Origin: Treponema sp.
GTDB lineage: Bacteria > Spirochaetota > Spirochaetia > Treponematales > Treponemataceae
Direction of reading: 5' to 3'
NCBI GenBank assembly: GCA_024680155.1
Contig: JAILCM010000007.1
Coordinates: 1 to 46,603, forward strand
DNA length: 46,603 nt
Position 1 is the first letter of the stretch; each line of letters starts with the position of its first letter. The notes below the pieces were generated by a model, which was not told the DNA's origin, did not search any database, and saw only the letters and a list, made by a program, of their open reading frames with translations. Positions 10,024 to 18,623 of this stretch are shown here, piece by piece. The translations under genes were made by a program, and so were the position numbers.

Positions 10024-10178
10024 AATACAATCCTTTTTGGGAAAGTAAATATTCACTTCCCTCTTAAGATTGTATTATGACATTTTTTGTAAATTTGTCA
10101 ACAACAAAACATAAAACATCGTTCAATCAACAGCAACCAAAAACGAGGTCTAAGCCGTCGCGTAGCCTGATTCATAAT

Positions 10179-11825
10179 TTAAGCAGTAGTTAAAGTTTCA
10201 GAAATACTAAAGCAGTTATCACCAATATTTTCGATTCTACGCACTAAATCAATATAAAGCAACTCAGCTTTTACATCGGCACCACCTTCAAGGCGTTTTC
10301 GTGCAACTTTCTTTAAATCTTTACGGAAAGCGTCAATGCCGTCTTCAAGTTCACGTGCAAGCTCAAGTTTTTCGGCACTAAGCTGATGATTTATATTGCG
10401 GCGTATAAACTGAAGGAACTGACGAACCAGCTCAAGATAAGGAAGAAGTCGTTCCATATCTTCATTCTGGAATTTCATCTTCTTTTCGATTGAGCGGTTA
10501 ATAAGCATTATTGTTGCATAACAGCTGTCGCTCATATTTTCAAGTTCATCTACGATCTGAATCATTCCTGTAATATGATTAAGCTGCTTTTCGGTAATCT
10601 GAAGACTCTGACATTTTATAAGATAATGCGTAATCTGCTCGTGCATCTGATCAACATAATCTTCGGCCTTCATGCTTTCTTCCTGATATTTTTCTATAAA
10701 ATCAGAATCGCGTTTTGTAACTCCAATCTGAATTTTATCAAACATATCGCTTACAACATCAGTCATATCTGCAATTGCCTTTTCTACCTGAATGATGTGA
10801 GCCGTAACGTTATCTTTTGCAAGGTGTTCGGTAAATTCAAGGCGGTAAACATTTGAAGTATCCTGTTTATCATCTTTTATAAGTTTTTTACTAAGAACAA
10901 CAAGAGGATTCTGCATTGGAAGAAGAATCACCGTAGAAAGAACCTTAAAAACCGTATGCAGCATTGAAATTCGAATTGCAATATTTGAATTTACCCCGCC
11001 CGGAGTTACAAGCATAACAAGATTTAAGAACGGATGGAAGAAACACAAAGCAAGAATTGTACCGAACACGTTAAACATTACATGAATTAAAGCTGAACGG
11101 CGTGCATCGGCACTTGTATGCATTGCAGCAAGAATAGCGTCAATTGTAGAACCAATGTTACTTCCAAGCGTCATTGCAGCGGCAAGTTCCCAACCAATAA
11201 GATTATTGTATGCCATTGTAATTACGATTGCAGAAAAAGCAGAAGATGAATGAAGCAGCGCAGTAATTAAAATACCAATTAAAAATCCAAGAAGAATTGC
11301 TCCAACTCCATCCCCCTGAATCTTAAAAAGCCATCCAAGCTGTTCCGGAGTAAATACATCAGAAAGTCCGGAAAGACCAAGGAAGAGCATTGCAAACCCC
11401 ATGATTGCCTGTGCCCAGTTTTTATAAGCACCTTTACGCAATATGGAAAGAAGGTATCCAAAACCAAAAAGCGGAATTGCAAAAGACGAAATCTTAAAAT
11501 TAAAACCAAAAATAGAAACAATCCAGGCAGTAATTGTAGTACCGATGTTTGCACCAAAAATTACGCCGACAGACTGTGTAAGAGTCATAAGTCCCGCATT
11601 TACAAAAGTAACAACCATTACTGTTGTAGCACCGGAAGACTGTACAATCATCGTAACAATCATACCAGTCATAAGAGACATAAATCTATTTCCGGTAAGG
11701 ACACTTAAAGCACGCTGAAGAGTTTCTCCGGCACTTTTTTGAATTCCGTCGCTCATAAGCTTCATACCGTAAAGCAGGAATCCCAAGCTACCGATAAGCT
11801 CTAAAACAGGCATCACAAAGTTCAT
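10179..11825 (-). CDS. Na+/phosphate cotransporter family protein with C-terminal PhoU-like domain
   Basis: An inner-membrane transporter of the NptA/YjbB type, 548 residues. The membrane part holds the two inverted PNaS repeats, seen as VQSSGATTVMV plus GANIGTTI in the first half and LHSSSAFSAIV plus GSNIGSTI in the second. From about residue 345 the protein becomes charged and helical, ending in a PhoU-like bundle (for example IVDELENMSDSCYATI and RIENIGDNCFSISET). Family knowledge: such proteins move phosphate with sodium, and the bacterial PhoU-fused forms often act in efflux or homeostasis. The gene is divergent from the lipoprotein at 11894. Confidence 0.92.
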   Translation of the reverse strand: MNFVMPVLELIGSLGFLLYGMKLMSDGIQKSAGETLQRALSVLTGNRFMSLMTGMIVTMIVQSSGATTVMVVTFVNAGLMTLTQSVGVIFGANIGTTITAWIVSIFGFNFKISSFAIPLFGFGYLLSILRKGAYKNWAQAIMGFAMLFLGLSGLSDVFTPEQLGWLFKIQGDGVGAILLGFLIGILITALLHSSSAFSAIVITMAYNNLIGWELAAAMTLGSNIGSTIDAILAAMHTSADARRSALIHVMFNVFGTILALCFFHPFLNLVMLVTPGGVNSNIAIRISMLHTVFKVLSTVILLPMQNPLVVLSKKLIKDDKQDTSNVYRLEFTEHLAKDNVTAHIIQVEKAIADMTDVVSDMFDKIQIGVTKRDSDFIEKYQEESMKAEDYVDQMHEQITHYLIKCQSLQITEKQLNHITGMIQIVDELENMSDSCYATIMLINRSIEKKMKFQNEDMERLLPYLELVRQFLQFIRRNINHQLSAEKLELARELEDGIDAFRKDLKKVARKRLEGGADVKAELLYIDLVRRIENIGDNCFSISETLTTA

Positions 11826-11854
11826 GATTGTATTCTACTATAAAATGAATGTCC

Positions 11855-11883
11855 TTTTCAAGAAAAAATAAATACGGTACTAT
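11855..11883 (+). promoter_or_regulatory. Predicted sigma-70-type promoter for the lipoprotein at 11894
   Basis: TTTTCA (11855-11860), a 17-nt spacer, then TACTAT (11878-11883). The -10 box ends 10 nt before the ATG, so the 5' leader would be only a few nucleotides. No Shine-Dalgarno is evident. Confidence 0.45.
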
Positions 11884-11893
11884 TCTAGTGATT

Positions 11894-12703
11894 ATGAAAA
11901 ACCGCAGTAATTTAAGAAGAAATACATTTAGAAATATTAAATCGAAAATCCTTTTTGCAGCAATTGCAATCTCATCACTTATTTTTGGCAGCTGTAAAGA
12001 AGAAGAAAAAGTTGAACTTTCAGACGATAACACTCTTACACTTGAAGTTTACCCGTCTGAAGAAACTGATTTTTCTGGAATTCAAAACTGGCACATTACA
12101 AATAAAAGAATTGCCATTCTTTTTGGATATGATTTTAACACTCCCGAAATTGTAGAAAGCTATAAAGAAATTCTTGGTGAACGTTATGGTCTGGAAGAAG
12201 ACGGCGGAATAATTGTTACAATCACCTACCCTGATGATTTTAGGCATAACGGAAAAATGTACCCCACAGATTTAAAAAATTTTCTTTCTGATTCAAACCG
12301 TGATTATTGTGCCGCAGTTATTCTTGGTGCCCCGGAAAACACTCATATTTCGCTTGCAAGACTCCAAGATGAATGGAATATGTCTATTCCGTTCCCAATT
12401 GCAGCTCTTTTTCCACAGGATGACGTTCTTGGACTTGAAGCAACCTGTGATATTGTTATAGACAGAATGCAAACCGGCGACATTGCAGAAGAATCTTTTT
12501 CTAACGATGAACTTTTTATTACGCAAAAAGCACCTCAAATTTTGTGCCAGCTGCTTGATTATTTGATTGAATTGGGGGCGCCTCTTCCAAAAAATTCGTC
12601 TGTTCAGGCAAATGCAATGCAGATGTTCCGCGGAGAAAAACTTGCCCACTATCTTGACCCCGAAACTGGACTTCAATCTGTAAATCATTTTATTTTATAC
12701 TAA
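11894..12703 (+). CDS. Putative lipoprotein, periplasmic-binding-like
   Basis: 269 residues from the ATG at 11894, chosen because it places a basic n-region (KNRSNLRRN) before the hydrophobic core and lipobox (SLIFGSC). An upstream in-frame ATG at 11849 would add 15 residues. The mature protein starts with an acidic tail (KEEEKVELSDD) and then alternates beta strands and helices (RIAILFGYDF, GGIIVTITYPDDF, YCAAVILGAPENTH, IPIAALFPQDDVLG), a pattern resembling one lobe of a periplasmic-binding-protein fold such as DUF3798. That family match is from memory and uncertain. Ligand unknown. Followed by the yfcE-like gene 42 nt downstream. Confidence 0.75.
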   Translation: MKNRSNLRRNTFRNIKSKILFAAIAISSLIFGSCKEEEKVELSDDNTLTLEVYPSEETDFSGIQNWHITNKRIAILFGYDFNTPEIVESYKEILGERYGLEEDGGIIVTITYPDDFRHNGKMYPTDLKNFLSDSNRDYCAAVILGAPENTHISLARLQDEWNMSIPFPIAALFPQDDVLGLEATCDIVIDRMQTGDIAEESFSNDELFITQKAPQILCQLLDYLIELGAPLPKNSSVQANAMQMFRGEKLAHYLDPETGLQSVNHFILY

Positions 12704-12745
12704 GATTTTAATAGTATAATAAAATATCACGGATGGAAGTTTTTT

Positions 12746-13426
12746 ATGAAAGAGATATCGATAATTAATAATATTTTTGCAACCGAGGAAGCTCTAAATA
12801 ATCTTGCAAAAAAAGAAAATGCCAGAGTTCTGGTAGTTTCGGATTCGCATGGGAAGTACGATGCTCTGGAAAATATTGTTCTTCGTTATGGAAAAGAATG
12901 TGATGCTCTTGTTCATTGCGGCGACGGAAATATAGATTTAACAGGCCTTATTAGAAAATCGGTAAAAGATGAAAAAATTGATGAAGCCCTTCCACCAGTA
13001 ATTGCATTTGTTCGTGGAAATTGTGATGAACCTTATTACAACTTGGGAAATCTTTCGCCTAAAAAAACAATTTTCAAACGACCGGAACTAATTAATCCAC
13101 AAAGCCAGCTTTTGACTGTAAATGGAATTCAATTAATGATTGCACACGGTCACAGTTATGGTGTTAGTTTTGAACGAATGGGACTTGAAGCAAAAATTCT
13201 TGGATGCAAAGCAGTTCTTTACGGTCACACCCACGTTTCTTCTGACAATACCGTAAATGGTATTCGTTTTATAAATCCGGGAAGCTGTAGTTTTCCACGC
13301 GACAATCACAACGCAAGTTTTGCAATTCTTACAATAGGCAAAAACTTTATTGATACAGCATTTTTGCAACGAACAGAAGCATGGAATCCACTTTCAGAAT
13401 TTAAAATTTACACGCCACTTGCATAG
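12746..13426 (+). CDS. yfcE: YfcE/MJ0936-type metallophosphoesterase
   Basis: Calcineurin-like phosphodiesterase of the small YfcE class, 226 residues, cytoplasmic. The metal-binding series is complete: VVSDSHGKYDA (Asp, His), HCGDGN (Asp), FVRGNCDEP (Asn), IAHGHSYG (His) and LYGHTHV (His-x-His), followed by the family tail NPGSCSFPR. An N-terminal extension of about 27 residues precedes the first motif, which is slightly longer than typical. Known enzymes of this class hydrolyse phosphodiesters in a Mn2+-dependent way; the physiological substrate is not known. It converges on the MBL hydrolase with a 3-nt gap. Confidence 0.88.
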   Translation: MKEISIINNIFATEEALNNLAKKENARVLVVSDSHGKYDALENIVLRYGKECDALVHCGDGNIDLTGLIRKSVKDEKIDEALPPVIAFVRGNCDEPYYNLGNLSPKKTIFKRPELINPQSQLLTVNGIQLMIAHGHSYGVSFERMGLEAKILGCKAVLYGHTHVSSDNTVNGIRFINPGSCSFPRDNHNASFAILTIGKNFIDTAFLQRTEAWNPLSEFKIYTPLA

Positions 13427-13429
13427 AAA

Positions 13430-14110
13430 TTATTTCCCCATTACAAAATCTGATTCGTGACCAGGGTAAACTTTTGTTCCTGCAGGAATTTTGTCTCTAA
13501 GTTCCCGCAGACTTTTCATAAGCTGAATCTCGTTTCCGCCATACATATCGGTACGCCCCCAACCGTCTTCAAACAATGTGTCGCCGGAAATAAGAACATT
13601 TTCTTTTTTATTGTATAAACAGATGGAACCTGGTGTGTGTCCGGGCGTTAGAAGGACTTTCCAAGAAGAAAGGGCGGAGATGAGGTCGGGATGAGCGCCT
13701 CCTTCTTCCAATACAGAAAGCGTATCCCCATGATTCAAAAGCACATCTGCGGGCGGCTGAAGCGCTACAACTTCCAATAAAGAAGCCATCCCAAAAAACT
13801 GCAGAACACTTTGGTTCATTGGGCCGGGCGGACTCATAAGTTCTTCAGCTTCGTTCTGGTGGATTGCAATTTTAGCGGCAGGATAAGCCTTTTTTAAAGT
13901 AGCAATTCCTGTGATATGGTCAAAATGCGAGTGAGTAAGGATTATAGCGTAACAATCAAGTCCGTTCTCTCTAAGGTAACCGGTAATCTTATCGCCGTCA
14001 TGTGAATAAGGACAGGCAGCAGGATCTACAACAAAAACTTTATTATCACAAAGCGGCACAACCAGTGTGTTCACTCTAAGCAGACCTGTATTCAAAACTT
14101 TAATATCCAT
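13430..14110 (-). CDS. MBL-fold metallo-hydrolase (glyoxalase II-like)
   Basis: Cytoplasmic metallo-beta-lactamase-fold hydrolase, 226 residues. Ligand motifs: THSHFDH (HxHxDH), TPGHTPGS (His), SGDTLFEDGWGR (bridging Asp) and VYPGHES (His). The short C-terminus lacks the full substrate domain of true glyoxalase II, so it fits the shorter hydroxyacylglutathione-hydrolase-like or thioesterase-like family. GAGG lies 5 nt before the ATG at 14110. The exact substrate cannot be read from sequence. Confidence 0.88.
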   Translation of the reverse strand: MDIKVLNTGLLRVNTLVVPLCDNKVFVVDPAACPYSHDGDKITGYLRENGLDCYAIILTHSHFDHITGIATLKKAYPAAKIAIHQNEAEELMSPPGPMNQSVLQFFGMASLLEVVALQPPADVLLNHGDTLSVLEEGGAHPDLISALSSWKVLLTPGHTPGSICLYNKKENVLISGDTLFEDGWGRTDMYGGNEIQLMKSLRELRDKIPAGTKVYPGHESDFVMGK

Positions 14111-14156
14111 AAATACCTCACTTCCTCGCCTTTTTTATTAAGGAAACACATATTAT

Positions 14157-14182
14157 AAAAAAATAGCAGGGAGTACCCCTGC
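14157..14182 (-). terminator. Terminator after the clpP-GNAT-dbpA-like operon
   Basis: On the minus strand, stem GCAGGG (14182-14177) and CCCTGC (14171-14166) with a 5-nt loop is followed by TA and seven T residues (14163-14157). It sits about 40 nt after the stop of the RNA-binding gene and insulates the MBL gene downstream. Confidence 0.7.
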
Positions 14183-14222
14183 CACTTTTATTTGTATAAA
14201 TGCGCTTACTTAGGCACTATCC

Positions 14223-14984
14223 TTACTGAACGCTTCCAAATGGTTCTTTATCGGCAGCGGCTTTTTCTGCGGCAGCATAAGCAGCAGCATCTTCAGCAGC
14301 CATCTGTTCTTCCGAAATTGAGTCTGCACCGTAAGAAGAAGCAGCTTCTACAGGAATTTCGTTTTCTTCTTCTGCAGCGTCTTCATCCTTCTGTTTGCTG
14401 TAACTTACTGCAAGTTTTCTTCCGCGGTAATCGTAACCGTTGAGCTTGTCTATAGCAATCTGAGCATCTTCTTTGTAAAGCTGAACAAAAGAATAGTTTG
14501 CAAGAACTTTAATATCACCAATGCGTTCGCGGTCAATTCCACCAACTGCAATAAGAATACCAACAAGGTCTCGTGGGTAAACGCGGCGGTTCTTACCAAT
14601 ACTGATAAAGATTGAAGCAGCCTGTTCTGGATCAATTTCTACACGTGGATGACGTGGTTTTTCTTCCATTGTTTTTTCTTCTGCATCATTATAAGAAGTT
14701 CTTGGTGTAACTGGTCTAGCAGGACGTTCATCACGACGACGGTTTCTATCATTATTATGACGATTATTTCCAAATGAATGATAATGTTTAAGAGCTTCCT
14801 TAAGCAAATATGCAATTACATACTTTCTTCTTGTAAGAGGAACATTCTTCTTATAAATTTTTATTAAATCTGTAAGAGTATCAATGTCTTCTTCTGTTGT
14901 AATTTTTTCTACAGCATTCTGCAAAAACTCTGCTGCTTTTTCTTCGTTTAACTGAAAATCGTTTCTGAAATTATTGTATCCCAT
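14223..14984 (-). CDS. DbpA/CsdA-type RNA-binding domain protein without helicase core
   Basis: 253 residues. An N-terminal helical segment (1-75) is followed by an Arg/Asn-rich linker (NNRHNNDRNRRRDERP) and then a DbpA-type RRM-like domain (PF03880 family) at about 115-195, seen as ASIFISIGKNRRVYPRDLVG, IGDIKVLANYSFVQL and YDYRGRKLAVSYSK. The C-terminus is acidic and Ala-rich. In DEAD-box helicases this domain tethers the enzyme to rRNA, but no helicase motifs occur here. It probably acts as a stand-alone RNA-binding factor. It has AGGAGA before its ATG and follows the GNAT gene by 14 nt, so it is the third gene of the clpP operon. Confidence 0.85.
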   Translation of the reverse strand: MGYNNFRNDFQLNEEKAAEFLQNAVEKITTEEDIDTLTDLIKIYKKNVPLTRRKYVIAYLLKEALKHYHSFGNNRHNNDRNRRRDERPARPVTPRTSYNDAEEKTMEEKPRHPRVEIDPEQAASIFISIGKNRRVYPRDLVGILIAVGGIDRERIGDIKVLANYSFVQLYKEDAQIAIDKLNGYDYRGRKLAVSYSKQKDEDAAEEENEIPVEAASSYGADSISEEQMAAEDAAAYAAAEKAAADKEPFGSVQ

Positions 14985-14998
14985 ACAATTTCTCCTAT

Positions 14999-15892
14999 TT
15001 AAATTTTTACTGCGTAGCCAAAACCCATTTTTTCAAATCCTGTACGTGTTAATAAGAATTGAAGTTGTTCCGGCATAATACTGTCTGGCAAAATAAGCCA
15101 TTTTTTTCCGTTTTCTTTTAACTTTGAAAGGCACATAGAAATTAATTCTGTAGCAATTCCAAAACCACGGAAAATCTCAGGAACAAAAAGGCTTGTCAAA
15201 ATCATAACCTGTCCCTGTTTTTTTGGAGCAGGAGCTGTCGTAATACAGCCTGCAAAATCATCAGAAAGAGTGCGGCAAACATAACCAGTCTGATTCAAAT
15301 AATCCGCTGACGTGAATTTTTCCAGCCAGATTTCATGAAATGCCGATTTTAAATCTTCCGGTAGATTTTCTGCACTAAAATATGCTGCGCGTATATGTTT
15401 TTTAATTTCATCACAATAATCTTCTGCACTATATTCCATAAAAGAAAAATCATCATGAACAAGATCTTCATCAGATTCAGGAATATAATCCAGTTTTTCA
15501 AGTCCCCATATTTCACGCAATTCGTTGTACCATTGATTGATATAAGCACGAAGCCTTTTGTTTTTATACAAATGCCAACGTTTTTCAATTTCAGGATACT
15601 TTTTTAATACAATTTTAAAATTCTTAAATACCCCCCTTCCTGAATGGAGCACATCGTTCAATTCTTCGCGGGCAATCGGGAAACGAACATTTTCCGTAAA
15701 CTCTTCCCGCATTTTAAAACCATCTGCCGAATTCCATTCCGGTAATTTATAAAAATTTTCTTCGTCTGCCCTATAAGATTCACACTCTTCTACAAGAACC
15801 GCATGTTCAGCATCAACCAGAAATTTTTGTTCCTGATTTTCGAGAGCAGAAAAAATTGAATCCACAAGGGCATCGGATAAAGCAAACGTCAT
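14999..15892 (-). CDS. GNAT-family N-acetyltransferase with long N-terminal extension
   Basis: 297 residues. The first ~190 residues are acidic and helical with no fold I recognise. The last ~100 form a GNAT domain, with the acetyl-CoA loop visible as EIFRGFGIATEL (RGxGxA type) and a following strand KKWLILPDS and TGFEKMGFGY. Target unknown. The ATG overlaps the clpP stop by one base (TAATG at 15892), which indicates tight translational coupling. The link to ClpP and to an RNA-binding protein may reflect a proteostasis or translation stress unit; that is inference from context. Confidence 0.82.
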   Translation of the reverse strand: MTFALSDALVDSIFSALENQEQKFLVDAEHAVLVEECESYRADEENFYKLPEWNSADGFKMREEFTENVRFPIAREELNDVLHSGRGVFKNFKIVLKKYPEIEKRWHLYKNKRLRAYINQWYNELREIWGLEKLDYIPESDEDLVHDDFSFMEYSAEDYCDEIKKHIRAAYFSAENLPEDLKSAFHEIWLEKFTSADYLNQTGYVCRTLSDDFAGCITTAPAPKKQGQVMILTSLFVPEIFRGFGIATELISMCLSKLKENGKKWLILPDSIMPEQLQFLLTRTGFEKMGFGYAVKI

Positions 15893-16503
15893 TACTTTTT
15901 AAGTTCGTCTTTTTTTGTAATGATAGAACTAATCAATCCGTACTTTACAGCTTCTTCAGAATCAAGCCAGAAATCACGTTCGGTATCTTTTGAAACCTGT
16001 TCCAAAGCAGTTCCTGTTTCTTCCGAAATAATCTTATTCAACTTTGCACGGATTTTTTCCATATCTTTTGCGTAAATTTCAATATCAGTTGCAACTCCAC
16101 GCATTCCACCAAGCGGCTGATGAATAAGGTAACGGCTGTTAGGCAAACCAAGTCTGCGCTCTTTTGGAACTGAAAGCAAAACCAAAGTTGCGGCAGAAGC
16201 AATAAGGCCCATTCCAATAAGATAAACCGGTGCTTTTACAAAACGGATTACATCAAAAATAGCAAAACCAGCATCAACATCACCACCAGGAGAATCGATG
16301 TACATATAAATTGGTGCCTTTGAATCATCTGAATCAAGAATTAAAAGCTGACGTGCAATTCCATCAGCAAGGTCTTTGTTAATCTCACCACTTAAAATAA
16401 TTTGACGAGTCTTTAAAAAACGCTCAGAAAATGGATCTGGAGCTTTTGGTGCTTTTTTTTCTTCATCGTCATCAAAACGTGGAGAATTGTAAATTGAATT
16501 CAT
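15892..16503 (-). CDS. clpP: ATP-dependent Clp protease proteolytic subunit, divergent paralogue
   Basis: 203-residue serine peptidase of the ClpP family. The catalytic triad is visible: Ser103 in LIASAATL, His128 in RYLIHQPLGG and Asp177 in DTERDFWLDSEEA. The segment after Ser (LVLLSVPKERRLGLPNSR) differs from the canonical ClpP form (usually with AAG...GKR), so this may be a second paralogue rather than the main housekeeping copy. ATG at 16503 chosen: GGGAG lies 6 nt upstream, whereas the in-frame TTG at 16515 has no support. The N-terminus has an extra Asp/Glu/Lys-rich ~25 residues. First gene of an operon with GNAT and DbpA-like genes, with a good promoter at 16536-16564. Confidence 0.92.
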   Translation of the reverse strand: MNSIYNSPRFDDDEEKKAPKAPDPFSERFLKTRQIILSGEINKDLADGIARQLLILDSDDSKAPIYMYIDSPGGDVDAGFAIFDVIRFVKAPVYLIGMGLIASAATLVLLSVPKERRLGLPNSRYLIHQPLGGMRGVATDIEIYAKDMEKIRAKLNKIISEETGTALEQVSKDTERDFWLDSEEAVKYGLISSIITKKDELKK

Positions 16504-16535
16504 TTTTACTCCCAAAAATAAAGTATTTCCTTAAT

Positions 16536-16564
16536 AATATATAAAAAACGATGTTAATTTTCAA
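16536..16564 (-). promoter_or_regulatory. Predicted sigma-70 promoter of the clpP operon
   Basis: On the minus strand, TTGAAA (16564-16559), a 17-nt spacer and TATATT (16541-16536). The predicted start lies about 25-30 nt before the clpP ATG and its GGGAG ribosome-binding site. Confidence 0.65.
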
Positions 16565-16674
16565 GAAAATAAAGCTATATAATGCAATTGTCAAAGGGAT
16601 GATTGCTTGCGAAAAAAACGATTTAAGAATAACATTGAATCATTAAATAAAGATATTTTCTGGAGGCACGTTTT

Positions 16675-17685
16675 TTGGTTACTTTAAAGGATATTGCGAG
16701 AGAGTGCGGATTTTCATTTTCGACTGTAAGTAAAGCTCTGCAAGGTAGTCCCGAAATAAGCGCAGAAACAATTAAGATTGTTCAGAATAAAGCTAAAGAA
16801 ATGGGCTATCATCCAAATATTGCCGCCAGAACACTAAGAACCAACAAAACTTATGATATTGGAATTATCTTCGTAGATAAAACAGGAAGCGGATTACAAC
16901 ATCAGTACTTTGCAAAAATTATCAGCGGACTCCAAACCGTAACTCAAGCAAAAGGATATGATGTTACGTTTATTGGACCAACTAACGATAAAAATTATGA
17001 TTACTTTCGCCACATTAACGGAAGAAATTTTGACGGAGTTGCAATTTTAAGTGCCGATTTTTCGCGAAAAGATATTCAAACTTTAGTAGAAAGCGAAATT
17101 CCAACAGTAACGCTTGATTACAATTACGGAGAGGAAAATCTTTCTGTTTTTAGCGACAACAAAAAAGGAATGACGGAACTTACCGAATATGTTATTTCTA
17201 AAGGTCATAAAAAAATTGCAATGATCCACGGAGAAAATACTTCGGTAACACAGCAGCGAAAATCAATTTTTTTGGAAACACTAAAAAAACATAATATTTC
17301 AATTCCAGATTCTTATTTTGCAGAAGGACTTTACCACGACCCTATCACGAGTGCAGAAGCAACTAACATTCTTCTTTCTTTGCCAGAACCTCCAACCTGC
17401 ATTTTCTTCCCGGATGATTATTCGGCACTTGGTGGAATGCGCGAACTTAACAGCAGAAAACTTGTTTTAGGAAAAGACATTAGCATTGTTGGTTACGATG
17501 GAATTATGCTTACTTCGATGATGCTGCCACCACTTACAACTTACGAACAGGATGGTGAGGCTATCGGTAAAAAAATGGCCGAAATGCTGATTCACAAAAT
17601 TGAAAAAACAAAGCAAACCGAAAAAAATCAAGTTATGATTTCTGGAAGACTTTTGCGCGGCGGAACTGTAGCTGATATAAACTAA
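16675..17685 (+). CDS. LacI/GalR-family transcriptional regulator
   Basis: 336-residue repressor-type protein. The N-terminal LacI helix-turn-helix covers residues 3-50 (LKDIARECGFSFSTVSKAL, then the hinge helix region around NIAARTLRTNKT). A periplasmic-binding-like effector domain follows (YDIGIIFVDK, FDGVAILSADF, KKIAMIHGEN, DISIVGYDGI). The start codon is TTG at 16675, supported by GGAGG (16662-16666) 8 nt upstream; the next ATG would remove the HTH. No sugar transport or catabolic operon adjoins it, so the effector and targets are unknown. A TATAAT box at 16578-16583 lies upstream but has no good -35. Confidence 0.92.
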   Translation: MVTLKDIARECGFSFSTVSKALQGSPEISAETIKIVQNKAKEMGYHPNIAARTLRTNKTYDIGIIFVDKTGSGLQHQYFAKIISGLQTVTQAKGYDVTFIGPTNDKNYDYFRHINGRNFDGVAILSADFSRKDIQTLVESEIPTVTLDYNYGEENLSVFSDNKKGMTELTEYVISKGHKKIAMIHGENTSVTQQRKSIFLETLKKHNISIPDSYFAEGLYHDPITSAEATNILLSLPEPPTCIFFPDDYSALGGMRELNSRKLVLGKDISIVGYDGIMLTSMMLPPLTTYEQDGEAIGKKMAEMLIHKIEKTKQTEKNQVMISGRLLRGGTVADIN

Positions 17686-17708
17686 CCTGAACTAACAAAA
17701 GCTAAACA

Positions 17709-17736
17709 TAAATTAAAAAGCCTTTTCCGCCGATAA
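17709..17736 (+). promoter_or_regulatory. Candidate sigma-28-like promoter before the RlpA gene
   Basis: TAAA (17709-17712), a 16-nt spacer and a perfect GCCGATAA (17729-17736), the FliA/SigD -10 consensus. It ends 7 nt before the ATG at 17744, which would give a leaderless or near-leaderless message. The -10 is exact; the short distance to the ATG is the reason for caution. Confidence 0.4.
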
Positions 17737-17743
17737 TTCCAGC

Positions 17744-18505
17744 ATGAATAAGAAAAAAATACTGGCATTATTTTGTTTATTTACAACATCAATCACACTT
17801 TGGGCACAAAATTCAAAACAAACTTCACAAAAAACATCAAAACTTACAGTTTATAAAACTAACGTTGTTGCTTCCTATTATGCAGACGCTTTCCATGGAA
17901 AACTAACTTCCAGCGGCGAAACTTTTAATATGAATGATTACACTTGCGCACACAAAGAATTGCCATTTGGAACAATATTAAGAGTAACAAATCTTAAGAA
18001 CGGACTTACGGTGGATGTACGTGTAAATGACCGCGGACCTTTTGTAGTTGGACGCGAAATTGATCTTTCTTGTGCAGCAGCTAACACTTTAAAAATGACT
18101 GGCGACGGTACTGTAAAAGTAAAGCTCGAAATTGTAAAACTGACTGAACATTCAAAGCAAAGTAAAGTTACTGCGGAAAAAGCCATGGAAAAGATGGCAA
18201 AACTTGAAGAAAAAACTCAAAACCAAAATACAACCACAACTGTAGCAAACACATCAACTCAAAATCGCGCGCCTGGAAAAATCTGGGATATTCAGCTTGG
18301 AGCATTCAGTTCAAGAGAAAACGCAAATAAACTTGCACAATCGCTTTTAAGAGCCGGCTTTACAAATGTTGTTTTTCAAAAATCAGAAGGAATTTTCCGT
18401 GTAGTAATAAGGCAGGTTGCAACAGAAGATTTAGCTGCAATGGAAAAAAGATTAAAAGAAAAAGGATTTAAAGAATACACAATCAGGGAAAGAAAAATTA
18501 AATAG
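17744..18505 (+). CDS. rlpA: RlpA-like septal lytic transglycosylase with SPOR domain
   Basis: 253 residues. Signal peptide 1-22 ([16 protein letters not shown], cleavage near WAQ-N). The double-psi beta-barrel covers about 42-130, with [33 protein letters not shown] and the catalytic-type [15 protein letters not shown] Lys/Thr/Gln-rich linker follows, then a C-terminal SPOR domain at about 178-250 ([18 protein letters not shown]). No lipobox Cys is seen, so it is a soluble periplasmic form rather than the E. coli lipoprotein. RlpA proteins cleave denuded glycan strands at division septa and SPOR binds them. A sigma-28-like element lies just upstream. Confidence 0.92.
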   Translation: MNKKKILALFCLFTTSITLWAQNSKQTSQKTSKLTVYKTNVVASYYADAFHGKLTSSGETFNMNDYTCAHKELPFGTILRVTNLKNGLTVDVRVNDRGPFVVGREIDLSCAAANTLKMTGDGTVKVKLEIVKLTEHSKQSKVTAEKAMEKMAKLEEKTQNQNTTTTVANTSTQNRAPGKIWDIQLGAFSSRENANKLAQSLLRAGFTNVVFQKSEGIFRVVIRQVATEDLAAMEKRLKEKGFKEYTIRERKIK

Positions 18506-18507
18506 AG

Positions 18508-18530
18508 ATTGCCGGATCAAGTCCGACAAT
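18508..18530. repeat. Palindromic element after rlpA
   Basis: ATTGCCGGA (18508-18516) and TCCGACAAT (18522-18530) form a 9-bp stem with one C-A mismatch and a 5-nt loop. There is no T run, so terminator function is doubtful. The core resembles short GC-centred palindromes that are dispersed in many genomes. Confidence 0.45.
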
Positions 18531-18546
18531 GACAGAACAATAAAAC

Positions 18547-18576
18547 AAAAAAAAGCCCGGCAAATAATCACCGGGC
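18547..18576 (-). terminator. Terminator of the LURP-one-like gene
   Basis: On the minus strand, GCCCGG (18576-18571) and CCGGGC (18560-18555) pair across a 10-nt loop, followed by eight T residues (18554-18547). It lies 48 nt after the stop at 18624. Confidence 0.85.
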
Positions 18577-18623
18577 AAATAATTTACTCTCTACCAAAAA
18601 TCCTGCTCTGCTCTTACACAGAA

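Noticed and set aside
10057-10178. Spacer between the Na/Pi symporter and the acyl-CoA ligase
   Set aside because: Looked for a terminator or small RNA. Only an AT-rich stretch and a short GC patch (around 10145-10170) were seen, with no convincing stem-loop and T run.
14248-14255. GCCGATAA on the minus strand, matching the sigma-28 -10
   Set aside because: It lies inside the DbpA-like coding sequence (Ala-Asp-Lys codons) with no downstream gene at a fitting distance.
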